From: Capnocytophaga sp.
GTDB taxonomy: Bacteria > Bacteroidota > Bacteroidia > Flavobacteriales > Flavobacteriaceae
NCBI RefSeq assembly: GCF_030532915.1
Contig: NZ_JAUNKD010000026.1
Coordinates: 1 to 36,761, forward strand
DNA: 36,761 nucleotides
Direction of reading: 5' to 3'
Both the position numbers and the translations under genes were made by a program. This document shows positions 25,292 through 33,732 of this stretch, piece after piece. The first letter of the stretch is position 1. Every line of letters starts with the position of its first letter. The notes beneath the pieces were generated by a model that made no database searches, was not told the DNA's origin, and saw only the letters and a list, made by a program, of their open reading frames with translations.

Positions 25292-28200
25292 ATGATGAAT
25301 ACGTTAAAAAAATCGATGCAAACAGCGGTAGGCTTGGGTTTCCTTACCGTTTTTGCAAGCGGATTTTGGACAAGTTCTGTCTATGCAAAGACTGATGGTT
25401 TGTCAGTAAAGACAACGTTTTTTCAGCAACAAACCAAAAAAATTAGCGGAGTGGTAACCGACACCAACGGAGAACCGCTACCCGGGGTAAACATCGTTGT
25501 GAAAGGTACTTCGGTGGGAGTTGTTTCCGATTTTGACGGGAATTTTGAAATCAACGTGCCAAGCGACAAAACCGAACTGTTATTCTCCTACATTGGTTTT
25601 AAAAGCAAAACCCTGACTGTCAACCAAGCCCGTAGCGGTATAACAGTGGTTCTTGAAGAAGAAATCCAACAGCTGGAAGCCACCGTAGTTACAGCACTGG
25701 GTATCAAACGACAAGAAAAAGCCCTCAGTTACAACGTACAGCAGGTGAATAGCGAAGAGCTGACCAAAGTGAAAGACGCCAACTTTGTAAACAGCCTTAA
25801 CGGAAAAGTAGCCGGAGTTACCATTCAACGAAGTTCGTCGGGAATGGGAGGAGCTACCAAAGTGGTGATGCGCGGAGCGAAATCCATCGAAAAATCAAAC
25901 AATGCACTGTATGTTATTGACGGCGTTCCGCTATTTTCAACAACGATGAAACAAGGAAGCGGACGGTTTCAATCACAAGGTTCCACCGAAGGTATCGCCG
26001 ACATCAATCCCGAAGATATTGAAAGTATGACCGTGCTAACAGGAGCCTCAGCAGCAGCTCTTTACGGGTCATCAGCCGCAAACGGAGCTATTCTTATCAC
26101 CACCAAAAAAGGAAAAGAAGGCAAACTGCAAGTTAGCTTTTCATCGAATACGGAAATTTCCACGCCGTTTATTCTGCCTGAATTTCAAAACACGTACGGA
26201 AGTGACGGTCGAATTGAATCGTGGGGAACCAAACTTCCGGAAGATTTTCAAAAATACAACCCGAAAGACTTCTTCAAAACAGGCTTTTCTTCAACCAACA
26301 ACTTTTCTCTTTCCGGCGGAAGCCAAAAAAATCAAACTTATTTCTCAGCAAGCAGCACACAATCAGATGGCATTATCGCCAACAATCAATACAACCGATA
26401 CAACTTCACATTCCGAAATACGACACATTTGCTTGACGATAAGCTAAAAATCGACGCCACAGTAAATTACATCTTGCAAGACCATCGCAATATGATAAAC
26501 CAAGGTGAATATATGAATCCGCTGGTTGGAGCGTATTTACTTCCGCGAGGCGAAAATTTGCAAAGTTTAAAAACCTTTGAACGTTACAATCCGGAGCGAA
26601 AAATATACGAGCAGGAATGGCGTTACGGAACGGGCGAGTTCACGCTTCAAAATCCGTATTGGGTGGCATATCGCAATTTGCGTGACGTGAAAAGAGAGCG
26701 TAATATGATTGCGTTGGGCGTTTCTTATGACTTGAAAAAATGGTCAGAAACCGAAAAATGGGACATCACCGGACGGGTGCGTACCGACAATTCGCACATT
26801 ACATCAACCGACAAACGTTACGCCTCAACCGCCACCACCTTAGATGCCAGCAAAAACGGATACTTCGGCTTGCTGAAAGGTATTGAAAGACAGACGTATG
26901 CCGACGTACTGACAAACTTTTCAAAACGATTTCAGTTTGGCGAACAAAACCTTGTCATCACCGCCAACCTCGGAGCTTCGTTGCAAGATACGCGTTATGA
27001 TGATTCGCAAATCGGAGGTCCAATTCGTGAGAACGGAATCCCTAACGTATTCAGTACCTTTAACATAGAACAAGGAGCTCAAAAAACCAAAATCGGTCAG
27101 ACAGGCTGGGTGGAACAAACGCAATCCGTTTTCGGAAGCCTCGAAGCCGGCTATAACGGCTATTTGTACCTGACCTTAACGGGACGTAACGACTGGGCGT
27201 CGCAATTGGCAAACTCGCCCAACGCATCGTTTTTCTATCCTTCGGTGGGGCTTTCGGCAGTGGTAACCGAAATGCTTTCAACCGATACGAAAGTGAAACT
27301 CAACCCGATTTTGTCATTTATGAAAGTGCGTTTGGCGTTCAGTTCGGTCGGCTCTCCATTCGGAAGAAGCTTAACCTCACTAACTTACACCTTTGACGAT
27401 GACACCAAAACGTGGAAAACGGTTTCGCATTTCCCCATCGGAGAATTATTTCCTGAACGAACCAATTCATACGAAGCGGGAATCGCCTCAAAATGGCTAA
27501 ACGGGAAATTAACGTTAGACCTCACTTTCTATCAAACAAATACTAAAAATCAGACCATTAACATCGAAGTTCCGCCTTCAACAGGATATGAAAGCATCTA
27601 TTTGCAAACCGGAAATGTTCGCAATCAAGGAATTGAATTGGGCTTGGGATATGATTTTCAATTATTTAAAGATTTTAACTGGAACAGCCATTTCACGATG
27701 GGCTACAACAAAAACAAAATCTTAGCATTGGCTGAAAATTATGTAAACCCCATCACGGGTGAAAACGAAAGTCGCGACCATTTGAACAAAACCAGATTCG
27801 GTTCGTTACATTATCAATTAAGAACGGGAGGCACGCTTGGCGACATTTACACCAACGCCGATTTTACCCGCAATTCTGACGGCAACATCTATATTGATGC
27901 CAACGGAAATGTAACCACGAGCGAATTTGCCGACGGACGTTTTGAAAAGTTGGGCAGTGTACTTCCTGATGCAACAATGGGCTGGCGAAACGATTTTACG
28001 TACAAAAATTTCAGTTTCGGGGCGATGTTTTCGGCTCGCTTTGGCGGCGTTGCCGTTTCAATGACCGAAGCCGCTCTTGACCAATACGGTGTATCGAAAA
28101 ACTCGGCAGTGGCGCGTGATATGGGCGGCGTTCGCATCAACGGATTTGCTGCCAATACGCAAAACTATTTCGAACAACGCGGAAAAAATCGTTTGGCGCA

Positions 28201-28453
28201 ATATTACACGTATTCCGCCACAAACATTCGCCTGCAAGAGGCTTACATTTCGTACAAAGTGCCTAAAAAACTGCTAAACAATACAATGGGGCTTACCCTT
28301 TCGGTTGTTGGGCGTAACTTGGCAATGATTTACGGAAAAGCTCCATTTGACCCCGAATCAGTTTCTTCAACAGGAAATTACGCGCAAGGGTTAGACTATT
28401 TTATGATGCCGAGCCAACGCAGTTTCGGGCTGAGCATCAAGGCTGATTTTTAA
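25292..28453 (+). CDS. SusC/RagA-family TonB-linked outer-membrane transporter, module B
   Basis: This 1053-residue paralogue of the module A SusC has the same signal peptide and carboxypeptidase-D-like domain, a diverged plug (NALYVIDGVPL; AAALYGSSAANGAILITTKK) and a barrel ending in the aromatic C-terminus SIKADF. After codon 107 the DNA falls from identity to high similarity (about 200 bp) and then to clear divergence, which marks it as a mosaic with module A. It heads a six-gene operon with gaps of 12-28 bp. Confidence 0.97.
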   Translation: MMNTLKKSMQTAVGLGFLTVFASGFWTSSVYAKTDGLSVKTTFFQQQTKKISGVVTDTNGEPLPGVNIVVKGTSVGVVSDFDGNFEINVPSDKTELLFSYIGFKSKTLTVNQARSGITVVLEEEIQQLEATVVTALGIKRQEKALSYNVQQVNSEELTKVKDANFVNSLNGKVAGVTIQRSSSGMGGATKVVMRGAKSIEKSNNALYVIDGVPLFSTTMKQGSGRFQSQGSTEGIADINPEDIESMTVLTGASAAALYGSSAANGAILITTKKGKEGKLQVSFSSNTEISTPFILPEFQNTYGSDGRIESWGTKLPEDFQKYNPKDFFKTGFSSTNNFSLSGGSQKNQTYFSASSTQSDGIIANNQYNRYNFTFRNTTHLLDDKLKIDATVNYILQDHRNMINQGEYMNPLVGAYLLPRGENLQSLKTFERYNPERKIYEQEWRYGTGEFTLQNPYWVAYRNLRDVKRERNMIALGVSYDLKKWSETEKWDITGRVRTDNSHITSTDKRYASTATTLDASKNGYFGLLKGIERQTYADVLTNFSKRFQFGEQNLVITANLGASLQDTRYDDSQIGGPIRENGIPNVFSTFNIEQGAQKTKIGQTGWVEQTQSVFGSLEAGYNGYLYLTLTGRNDWASQLANSPNASFFYPSVGLSAVVTEMLSTDTKVKLNPILSFMKVRLAFSSVGSPFGRSLTSLTYTFDDDTKTWKTVSHFPIGELFPERTNSYEAGIASKWLNGKLTLDLTFYQTNTKNQTINIEVPPSTGYESIYLQTGNVRNQGIELGLGYDFQLFKDFNWNSHFTMGYNKNKILALAENYVNPITGENESRDHLNKTRFGSLHYQLRTGGTLGDIYTNADFTRNSDGNIYIDANGNVTTSEFADGRFEKLGSVLPDATMGWRNDFTYKNFSFGAMFSARFGGVAVSMTEAALDQYGVSKNSAVARDMGGVRINGFAANTQNYFEQRGKNRLAQYYTYSATNIRLQEAYISYKVPKKLLNNTMGLTLSVVGRNLAMIYGKAPFDPESVSSTGNYAQGLDYFMMPSQRSFGLSIKADF

Positions 28454-28469
28454 CTTAATTTTAAGAACG

Positions 28470-30017
28470 ATGAAAAAATCTATCATAATAACAGCAATTG
28501 CCGTAATTTCAGCAAGTTGCATCAAAGATTTTGAAAAATTAAACCGAGACCAATACGGAATTACAAGTGAAGAACTGGACAGAATTCCACAAGGCGGAAA
28601 CCAGCTCATCGACCTGCAAAAACTCATACTTCCCGAGCAAGAAAACTCATACCAAATGTGTTTTGACCTTTACGCAACGGGCTATGCAGGATATGCAACC
28701 ACCAAATTTACAGGAGATTATCAAACTTACAACCCGCGTTCGGGGTGGTTTGGTTATCCGTTTAATGACACCTATCCGAAAATTTACAGAGCCTTTTTTG
28801 AACTCAAAAAAATTTCAAAAGGAGATTATGACAAACCCTATTTTGCATTAGGAAGCATCTATCGTGTCGCCATTACGCATTGGCTTACAGATACCTACGG
28901 ACCTCTTCCCTATTCAAAATTAAAAGAAGGGCAATCACAAATTCCGTACGATTCACAAAAAGATTTGTACTTGGGCTTCTGTGAAGAACTCGTAAAATCA
29001 ATCGAAGGACTCAAAAAAGTAGATGTGGCAGACCGAAAATACGCCCCCTTTGACAATGTTTACAAAGGCGATATGCAAAAATGGATAAAATATGCCAATT
29101 CATTGCTTTTGCGTATTTCGATAAGAATGTCAAAAGCAGCGCCTGCCGAAGCGAAAAAATACGCCGAAATGGCTGTTGCCGACGGAGTTATCACAACCAA
29201 TGCCGATAACGCTCAGTTGGAAACGATTGATAATCCGGCGTATAAAGTAAGTGCCACTTGGGGCGACTCGCGCGTCGGGGCTGACATTACCGAATATATG
29301 AACGCATTTTCTGACCCGCGTTGTGCCAAATATTTTACCGAAGTTGCCGGCAGAAGCGACGGAAAAAAATACTTCGGTTGCCGAAGCGGAGCTCCGAACA
29401 TCGCTTTCACAAAAGAAAATTATTCATTGCCTAATTTGCAAAAAAATTCGCCAATTATGATTTTTTCGGCTGCCGAAGTGGCTTTTTTGAAAGCCGAAGG
29501 AGCTTTAAAAAATTGGAATATGGGCGATTCAGCTAAAAATTTGTATGAACAAGGCATCAAACTTTCTTTTGAACAATGGGGTGCGGGCGACGCTACAAAC
29601 TATCTGACTAACAGCAAACAACGAGGAGCTTTCACCGATGAAAAAGAAGCGGGTTATAACGATGCTTCGTTCGCTTCGTCAATTACCGTAAATTGGAGCG
29701 ATGCCAACAACGACGAACAACGATTGGCAAAAATCATCACCCAAAAATGGATTGCGATGTTCCCTTACGGCTCGCACGAGGGTTGGGCTGAATGGCGAAG
29801 AACGGGTTACCCAAATTTGCTTTCGGCGGTTGAGAACAAAAGCGGAGGCTTGGTAAAATCCATCGTTCAGCAAAACGGAAAAGATACGGGCGGAATGCGT
29901 CGACTTCCGTTTTCAACCGAAGAATACAAAGGTAGCAACCTCAAAAACATTCAAGAAGCCGTGAACCTTTTGGGTGGTTCCGACAACGGAGGCACCGACC
30001 TTTGGTGGGCAAAATAA
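28470..30017 (+). CDS. SusD/RagB-family surface glycan-binding lipoprotein, module B
   Basis: This 515-residue lipoprotein begins MKKSIIITAIAVISASC, and the Cys is followed by IKDFEKLN, again with Lys two residues after the Cys. SusD features are HWLTDTYGPLPYSKLKEG, KWIKYANSLLLRISIRMSKA, and the C-terminal SHEGWAEWRRTGYPNLL with LLGGSDNGGTDLWWAK. It pairs with the SusC 16 bp upstream. It is only moderately similar to the module A SusD, which fits a different glycan. Confidence 0.96.
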   Translation: MKKSIIITAIAVISASCIKDFEKLNRDQYGITSEELDRIPQGGNQLIDLQKLILPEQENSYQMCFDLYATGYAGYATTKFTGDYQTYNPRSGWFGYPFNDTYPKIYRAFFELKKISKGDYDKPYFALGSIYRVAITHWLTDTYGPLPYSKLKEGQSQIPYDSQKDLYLGFCEELVKSIEGLKKVDVADRKYAPFDNVYKGDMQKWIKYANSLLLRISIRMSKAAPAEAKKYAEMAVADGVITTNADNAQLETIDNPAYKVSATWGDSRVGADITEYMNAFSDPRCAKYFTEVAGRSDGKKYFGCRSGAPNIAFTKENYSLPNLQKNSPIMIFSAAEVAFLKAEGALKNWNMGDSAKNLYEQGIKLSFEQWGAGDATNYLTNSKQRGAFTDEKEAGYNDASFASSITVNWSDANNDEQRLAKIITQKWIAMFPYGSHEGWAEWRRTGYPNLLSAVENKSGGLVKSIVQQNGKDTGGMRRLPFSTEEYKGSNLKNIQEAVNLLGGSDNGGTDLWWAK

Positions 30018-30045
30018 TTGATTCACAAAATTTTAAAAGATTTTA

Positions 30046-31101
30046 ATGATGAAAAAAATAGCAATCATTTTCGGATTAATCGCCGTGGCGTGCCATAAAA
30101 TCGAACCGATTGAAGTTATTGCACCGCAGCGGGACATCAATACCGAAGCATTACAAAAATACAAATCCCAAACCGAATTGGAAAAGCGAAACATCGCAAT
30201 GGGAATGCTCTACAACTGGGGCAAAGAAAGCGGAGCCGTTTTAATGAATACACCTGATAGTCTGGATGTTATCGTAATAAAAAGCGGTTACGAAAACATC
30301 AGCGAAACACTCAAAAACGACCTGCAATCCGTTCAACAAAAAAAAGCGACCAAAGTGTTGGTGGGAATCAGTTTTGAAGCGGCACACAAAGCATACGAAG
30401 CTGAAAAAGAACAAACAATTTCCACACAAATAGCTGAAAAACAAGAAGAATGGAAACTATCCAACGAACGATTAACCGATGAGGAGAAAAAAGAAACCTT
30501 GAAGAAAATCGAACAGGAAATTGTTGAAAATTTGGCAAACACGGCTGTTGAAAAAATGAAAAAGCAAACCGCCAAATTGCTAAACATCGTTAAATCAAAC
30601 GGATTTGACGGAATCAGCGTTGAATTTCCGCAAAACCTAAACGAAGCGTATTCGGCTGAAAACTTCGATTCGCTTTTAGCCGAAATCACAAAAGAAGCCG
30701 GAAAAGGAAAAAAATTGCTTTTGGCAGTTGAAAATCCGTACGGAGAAAGAGGTGATACACAAGATGTAAAACCCATTGATTCAGCAAATTGGATAGTTTA
30801 CCGAAAAACGGGCAAACAATTGCTTAAAAATTTTGACGAGCAGGCTGAAAAATGGGCTAAGTTCCGATATTTACCTTCGGTTGATTTTTCCGAAGAGGAT
30901 TTAGCCGACGGATTTGCTGATTCACAGCGTTTTGCTCCCGGCGGACGACTCAACCGGCTTATTGACGTAATCAACTGGCAATCAAACAACAAAGGAGGCG
31001 TAGCGTATTATCACATTGAAAAAAATTACTACGACAAATCGGGTAATGTAACCTTCAAAACCTTGCGTAACGCCATCGGTAAATTACAATCACAAAAATA
31101 A
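30046..31101 (+). CDS. GH18-like lipoprotein lacking catalytic residues, module B
   Basis: This 351-residue lipoprotein (MMKKIAIIFGLIAVAC, then HKIEPIEV) has a long Lys/Glu-rich, helix-forming stretch (about residues 105-180). At the position of the GH18 motif DGxDxDxE it has DGISVEFP (residues 188-195): the two inner Asp are Ser191 and Glu193, and the catalytic Glu is Pro195. Later GH18-like segments remain (KKLLLAVENPYGERG; NNKGGVAYYHIEKNYY). It sits directly after susD, where module A has its active GH18 enzyme. It is best read as a pseudo-enzyme that binds glycan. A very diverged active site elsewhere in the barrel cannot be excluded. Confidence 0.75.
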   Translation: MMKKIAIIFGLIAVACHKIEPIEVIAPQRDINTEALQKYKSQTELEKRNIAMGMLYNWGKESGAVLMNTPDSLDVIVIKSGYENISETLKNDLQSVQQKKATKVLVGISFEAAHKAYEAEKEQTISTQIAEKQEEWKLSNERLTDEEKKETLKKIEQEIVENLANTAVEKMKKQTAKLLNIVKSNGFDGISVEFPQNLNEAYSAENFDSLLAEITKEAGKGKKLLLAVENPYGERGDTQDVKPIDSANWIVYRKTGKQLLKNFDEQAEKWAKFRYLPSVDFSEEDLADGFADSQRFAPGGRLNRLIDVINWQSNNKGGVAYYHIEKNYYDKSGNVTFKTLRNAIGKLQSQK

Positions 31102-31120
31102 ACCTTAAAAATTTAATAAG

Positions 31121-32299
31121 ATGAATTTCAGAAATTTACTATACGCAACAATGGGCTTTCTTTCGGTGATTGGATGCTCAGATGACGAAAAAGCAGGAGG
31201 CGAACTCTTTGAACAGCAAGCCATTCTCTACAAATTGGAAGGAATTGAACGCAAACAAGCCGATTTCTCTCAAAAAACAGCCGTTTCAGCCACCACAGGT
31301 GATGTGGGAACACACAAAGAAGAACAATTTATCGTGGCGTTGGCAAAAGAAAACAAACAAGATATTTCTGTTCGATTAATGATTAATAATCAGGAAGTTG
31401 AAAAATACAACCGAACATACAAAACCGCGTTTTTGCCGTTTCCTGAAAAGAACATTGAACTGACTTCCACGCTGCAAATCAAAGCCGGAAACGTTACTTC
31501 CGAAGTGGGAAGCGTGAAAATGATGGTATCCGAAGATTTAAAAGAAAACACGCCTTATATGTTTGCCGTAACGATGCACTCGGTAAGCGGAGCTTCTATT
31601 TTACAAACTGCTAAAACCTTGTTTTACAGCGTCGAAGTGGTAAAAGGGCAAATCACCAAAACCATTCGCATCAAATCAGACGCCTATCTTGAACCTGAAA
31701 AAAGAGTAACTGTTAGTAAGCCGTTTACGATGGAAGGACTTATTTACGTTGATGAATTTTCACCTACGGAGGCTAATATCAGCACCTTTATGGGCATTGA
31801 GGGGCAAGCTTTGATGCGTTTTGGTGATTCGGGCGTTGACCCTGACCATCTGCAAGTTAGCGGGTCAGACATCGGTATTAAATTCAAACCCAAAAAATGG
31901 TATCACATTGCAATGGTGGTTGACGAGAGCAAAACAACCGCCTACGTAAACGGCGAAAAAGTAACCGAAATTGCCGTTACACGCGATTTGGGATACGGTG
32001 ATTTTTACATCGGAAGAAGTTATAACGGAAATCGAGGCATTAACGCTCATTTTTCTGAAATCCGAATTTGGAAAACGGCTCGTTCCGCTTCACAAATAAG
32101 CGAAAGCATTTACGAAACCGATGCCAAAAATACGGATTTGTATGCCTACTGGAAAATGAACGAAGTAACCGACAACAAAATCAAAGACCTCACGGGAGCC
32201 GGCAGAGACCTCATAATGAAAGGACAAAAAGGAAGCAGCAGCGGGCAGCAAGTGAAAATAACTGTTTTTGAAGAAGATAATCCTGTAAAAGTTGAATAA
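31121..32299 (+). CDS. DUF1735 and LamG-domain lipoprotein, module B
   Basis: This 392-residue surface lipoprotein has its lipobox ending VIGC, followed by the acidic SDDEKAGG. The N-terminal DUF1735-like domain includes VRLMINNQEVEKYNRTYKT and a run of beta strands. The C-terminal LamG domain shows KPKKWYHIAMVVDESKTTAY, YVNGEKV and EIRIWKTARSASQISESI. It is the counterpart of 22522-23847 in module A. It probably binds the glycan or glycoprotein at the cell surface, and no catalytic motif is seen. Confidence 0.85.
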   Translation: MNFRNLLYATMGFLSVIGCSDDEKAGGELFEQQAILYKLEGIERKQADFSQKTAVSATTGDVGTHKEEQFIVALAKENKQDISVRLMINNQEVEKYNRTYKTAFLPFPEKNIELTSTLQIKAGNVTSEVGSVKMMVSEDLKENTPYMFAVTMHSVSGASILQTAKTLFYSVEVVKGQITKTIRIKSDAYLEPEKRVTVSKPFTMEGLIYVDEFSPTEANISTFMGIEGQALMRFGDSGVDPDHLQVSGSDIGIKFKPKKWYHIAMVVDESKTTAYVNGEKVTEIAVTRDLGYGDFYIGRSYNGNRGINAHFSEIRIWKTARSASQISESIYETDAKNTDLYAYWKMNEVTDNKIKDLTGAGRDLIMKGQKGSSSGQQVKITVFEEDNPVKVE

Positions 32300-32316
32300 T
32301 TAAAAAAGAATTCAAA

Positions 32317-33720
32317 ATGAAAAAAATAATTATCGCATTGGCATCGGTTGCTTTTTTCGCAGCTTGCCAATCACAATTCGAACCAAAATTTGAACTCCCG
32401 AAACCCGAAAATTCCCCCAACGGATTTTCCGAAAGTCAATTGATTAACAAGATGAATCCGCAGGCTTCGGTATCTAACTTATCGGAAGACGGAATCTATA
32501 CGTTTGTTGCCAAATTAAGCCATCCGGCAAAAGAAGACGGCGTCGCAACGCTGGTTAAAGCCGATATGGAACAACTGGTCAAAGATTACAACAATTTTAA
32601 GGGCGCAACCGACTATGTGCTTTTCCCTGAAACAAATTACGAATTCAGCGAAGGCAGTTTCAAAAAAGGAGAAAACACCGCTGAAATACAACTGAAACTC
32701 AAACAATACGGAAGTTTGGAGCAAGGTAATTATGTTTTGCCTTTGGTTGTTAATATGGAAGGGGAAAAATTAACGCACACCTTGTTAATCCGCAAAGACG
32801 CTCAATATGTGCCACTTTCCGAGAGTAACAAAAAACCAATGCCGGCAGGAACTTACAACTGCCCGAACCGTACCGAGCCTATGAAAATGGTGGCTTACGT
32901 AGAAACCAATGATTGGGACATTCGCAATATGGGGCAATTCATTCTCAAAGAAAGTAAAAAGCCTGTTTTTGATTTTGTTATTCTCTTTGCTGCCAATATG
33001 AATTATGATGCCAAAACAAAACGGCGTTATTTGCACTTTAACGAAAAACTACAACCCATCATTAACGACCCCGAGAAATACATCAAACCCCTAAAAGACA
33101 GAGGTATAAAGGTTTTGATTGACATTCTGCCTAACCATCAAGGCGTTGGGTATTACAATTTCCAAAATTATGAAGAAGCGTTGGATTTTGCCCGCCAGTG
33201 CAAACAATATGCCGATAAATTAGGCATCGACGGCTGGGATATTGACGAAGAATATGCAAAATATGACGTGCTTCCTGAAAAACCAACAAAAGGCAATCAG
33301 TCCGTTTTATGGTACACCAGAGCAATGAAAGAAGTAATGCCCGACAAATTATTAACCATATACGATTACGGACACACTTTAAATGCCGGCGCAACGGACG
33401 AAGTCGGCAAAAAAGCAGCTGATTACATTGATTATGAATGGTCTGATTATCACAGAACGCACGAATCAATGATAGGTTTGCCCAAAGAACGTTTCGGGAA
33501 CAGATCGATAGAAGCCGCCCAAGGAGGATTACCCTTAGCCCAAAGTGTGGCTGAGGATAATTTACGAAGCTGCCACGGTTTGATGATGATTTTCAGCATC
33601 AGCGGAAGAGACGTCAAAAACGGAACGGCAACCACTTATCTTAGCCAAGCCACCAAACTTCTTTACAACGAAGAATGTATTTTTGAAGGAAAATATCACA
33701 ACGGACCCAGAGATAATTAA
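32317..33720 (+). CDS. DUF1735-GH18 lipoprotein, probable endo-beta-N-acetylglucosaminidase, module B
   Basis: This 467-residue lipoprotein (MKKIIIALASVAFFAAC, then QSQFEPKF) has an N-terminal DUF1735-like domain (about residues 45-165) and a GH18 barrel from about residue 190 (MKMVAYVETNDWDIRNMGQF). The catalytic motif is intact at residues 305-312 (DGWDIDEE), with Glu312 the acid/base. The DUF1735-GH18 layout is that of Bacteroides N-glycan endoglycosidases such as BT_3987, which cut the chitobiose core. High-mannose preference would be an inference by similarity of layout only. It is the only intact glycosidase of module B. Confidence 0.9.
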   Translation: MKKIIIALASVAFFAACQSQFEPKFELPKPENSPNGFSESQLINKMNPQASVSNLSEDGIYTFVAKLSHPAKEDGVATLVKADMEQLVKDYNNFKGATDYVLFPETNYEFSEGSFKKGENTAEIQLKLKQYGSLEQGNYVLPLVVNMEGEKLTHTLLIRKDAQYVPLSESNKKPMPAGTYNCPNRTEPMKMVAYVETNDWDIRNMGQFILKESKKPVFDFVILFAANMNYDAKTKRRYLHFNEKLQPIINDPEKYIKPLKDRGIKVLIDILPNHQGVGYYNFQNYEEALDFARQCKQYADKLGIDGWDIDEEYAKYDVLPEKPTKGNQSVLWYTRAMKEVMPDKLLTIYDYGHTLNAGATDEVGKKAADYIDYEWSDYHRTHESMIGLPKERFGNRSIEAAQGGLPLAQSVAEDNLRSCHGLMMIFSISGRDVKNGTATTYLSQATKLLYNEECIFEGKYHNGPRDN

Positions 33721-33732
33721 AACCACACTAAA

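Larger units (their letters stand above)
25065..25611 (+). repeat. 547-bp perfect direct repeat, copy 2
   Basis: This is identical to 16152-16698, including promoter elements and the first 107 codons of susC. Recombination between the copies would remove exactly 8,913 bp, all of module A beyond its promoter, while leaving an intact promoter-susC junction. Confidence 0.95.
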
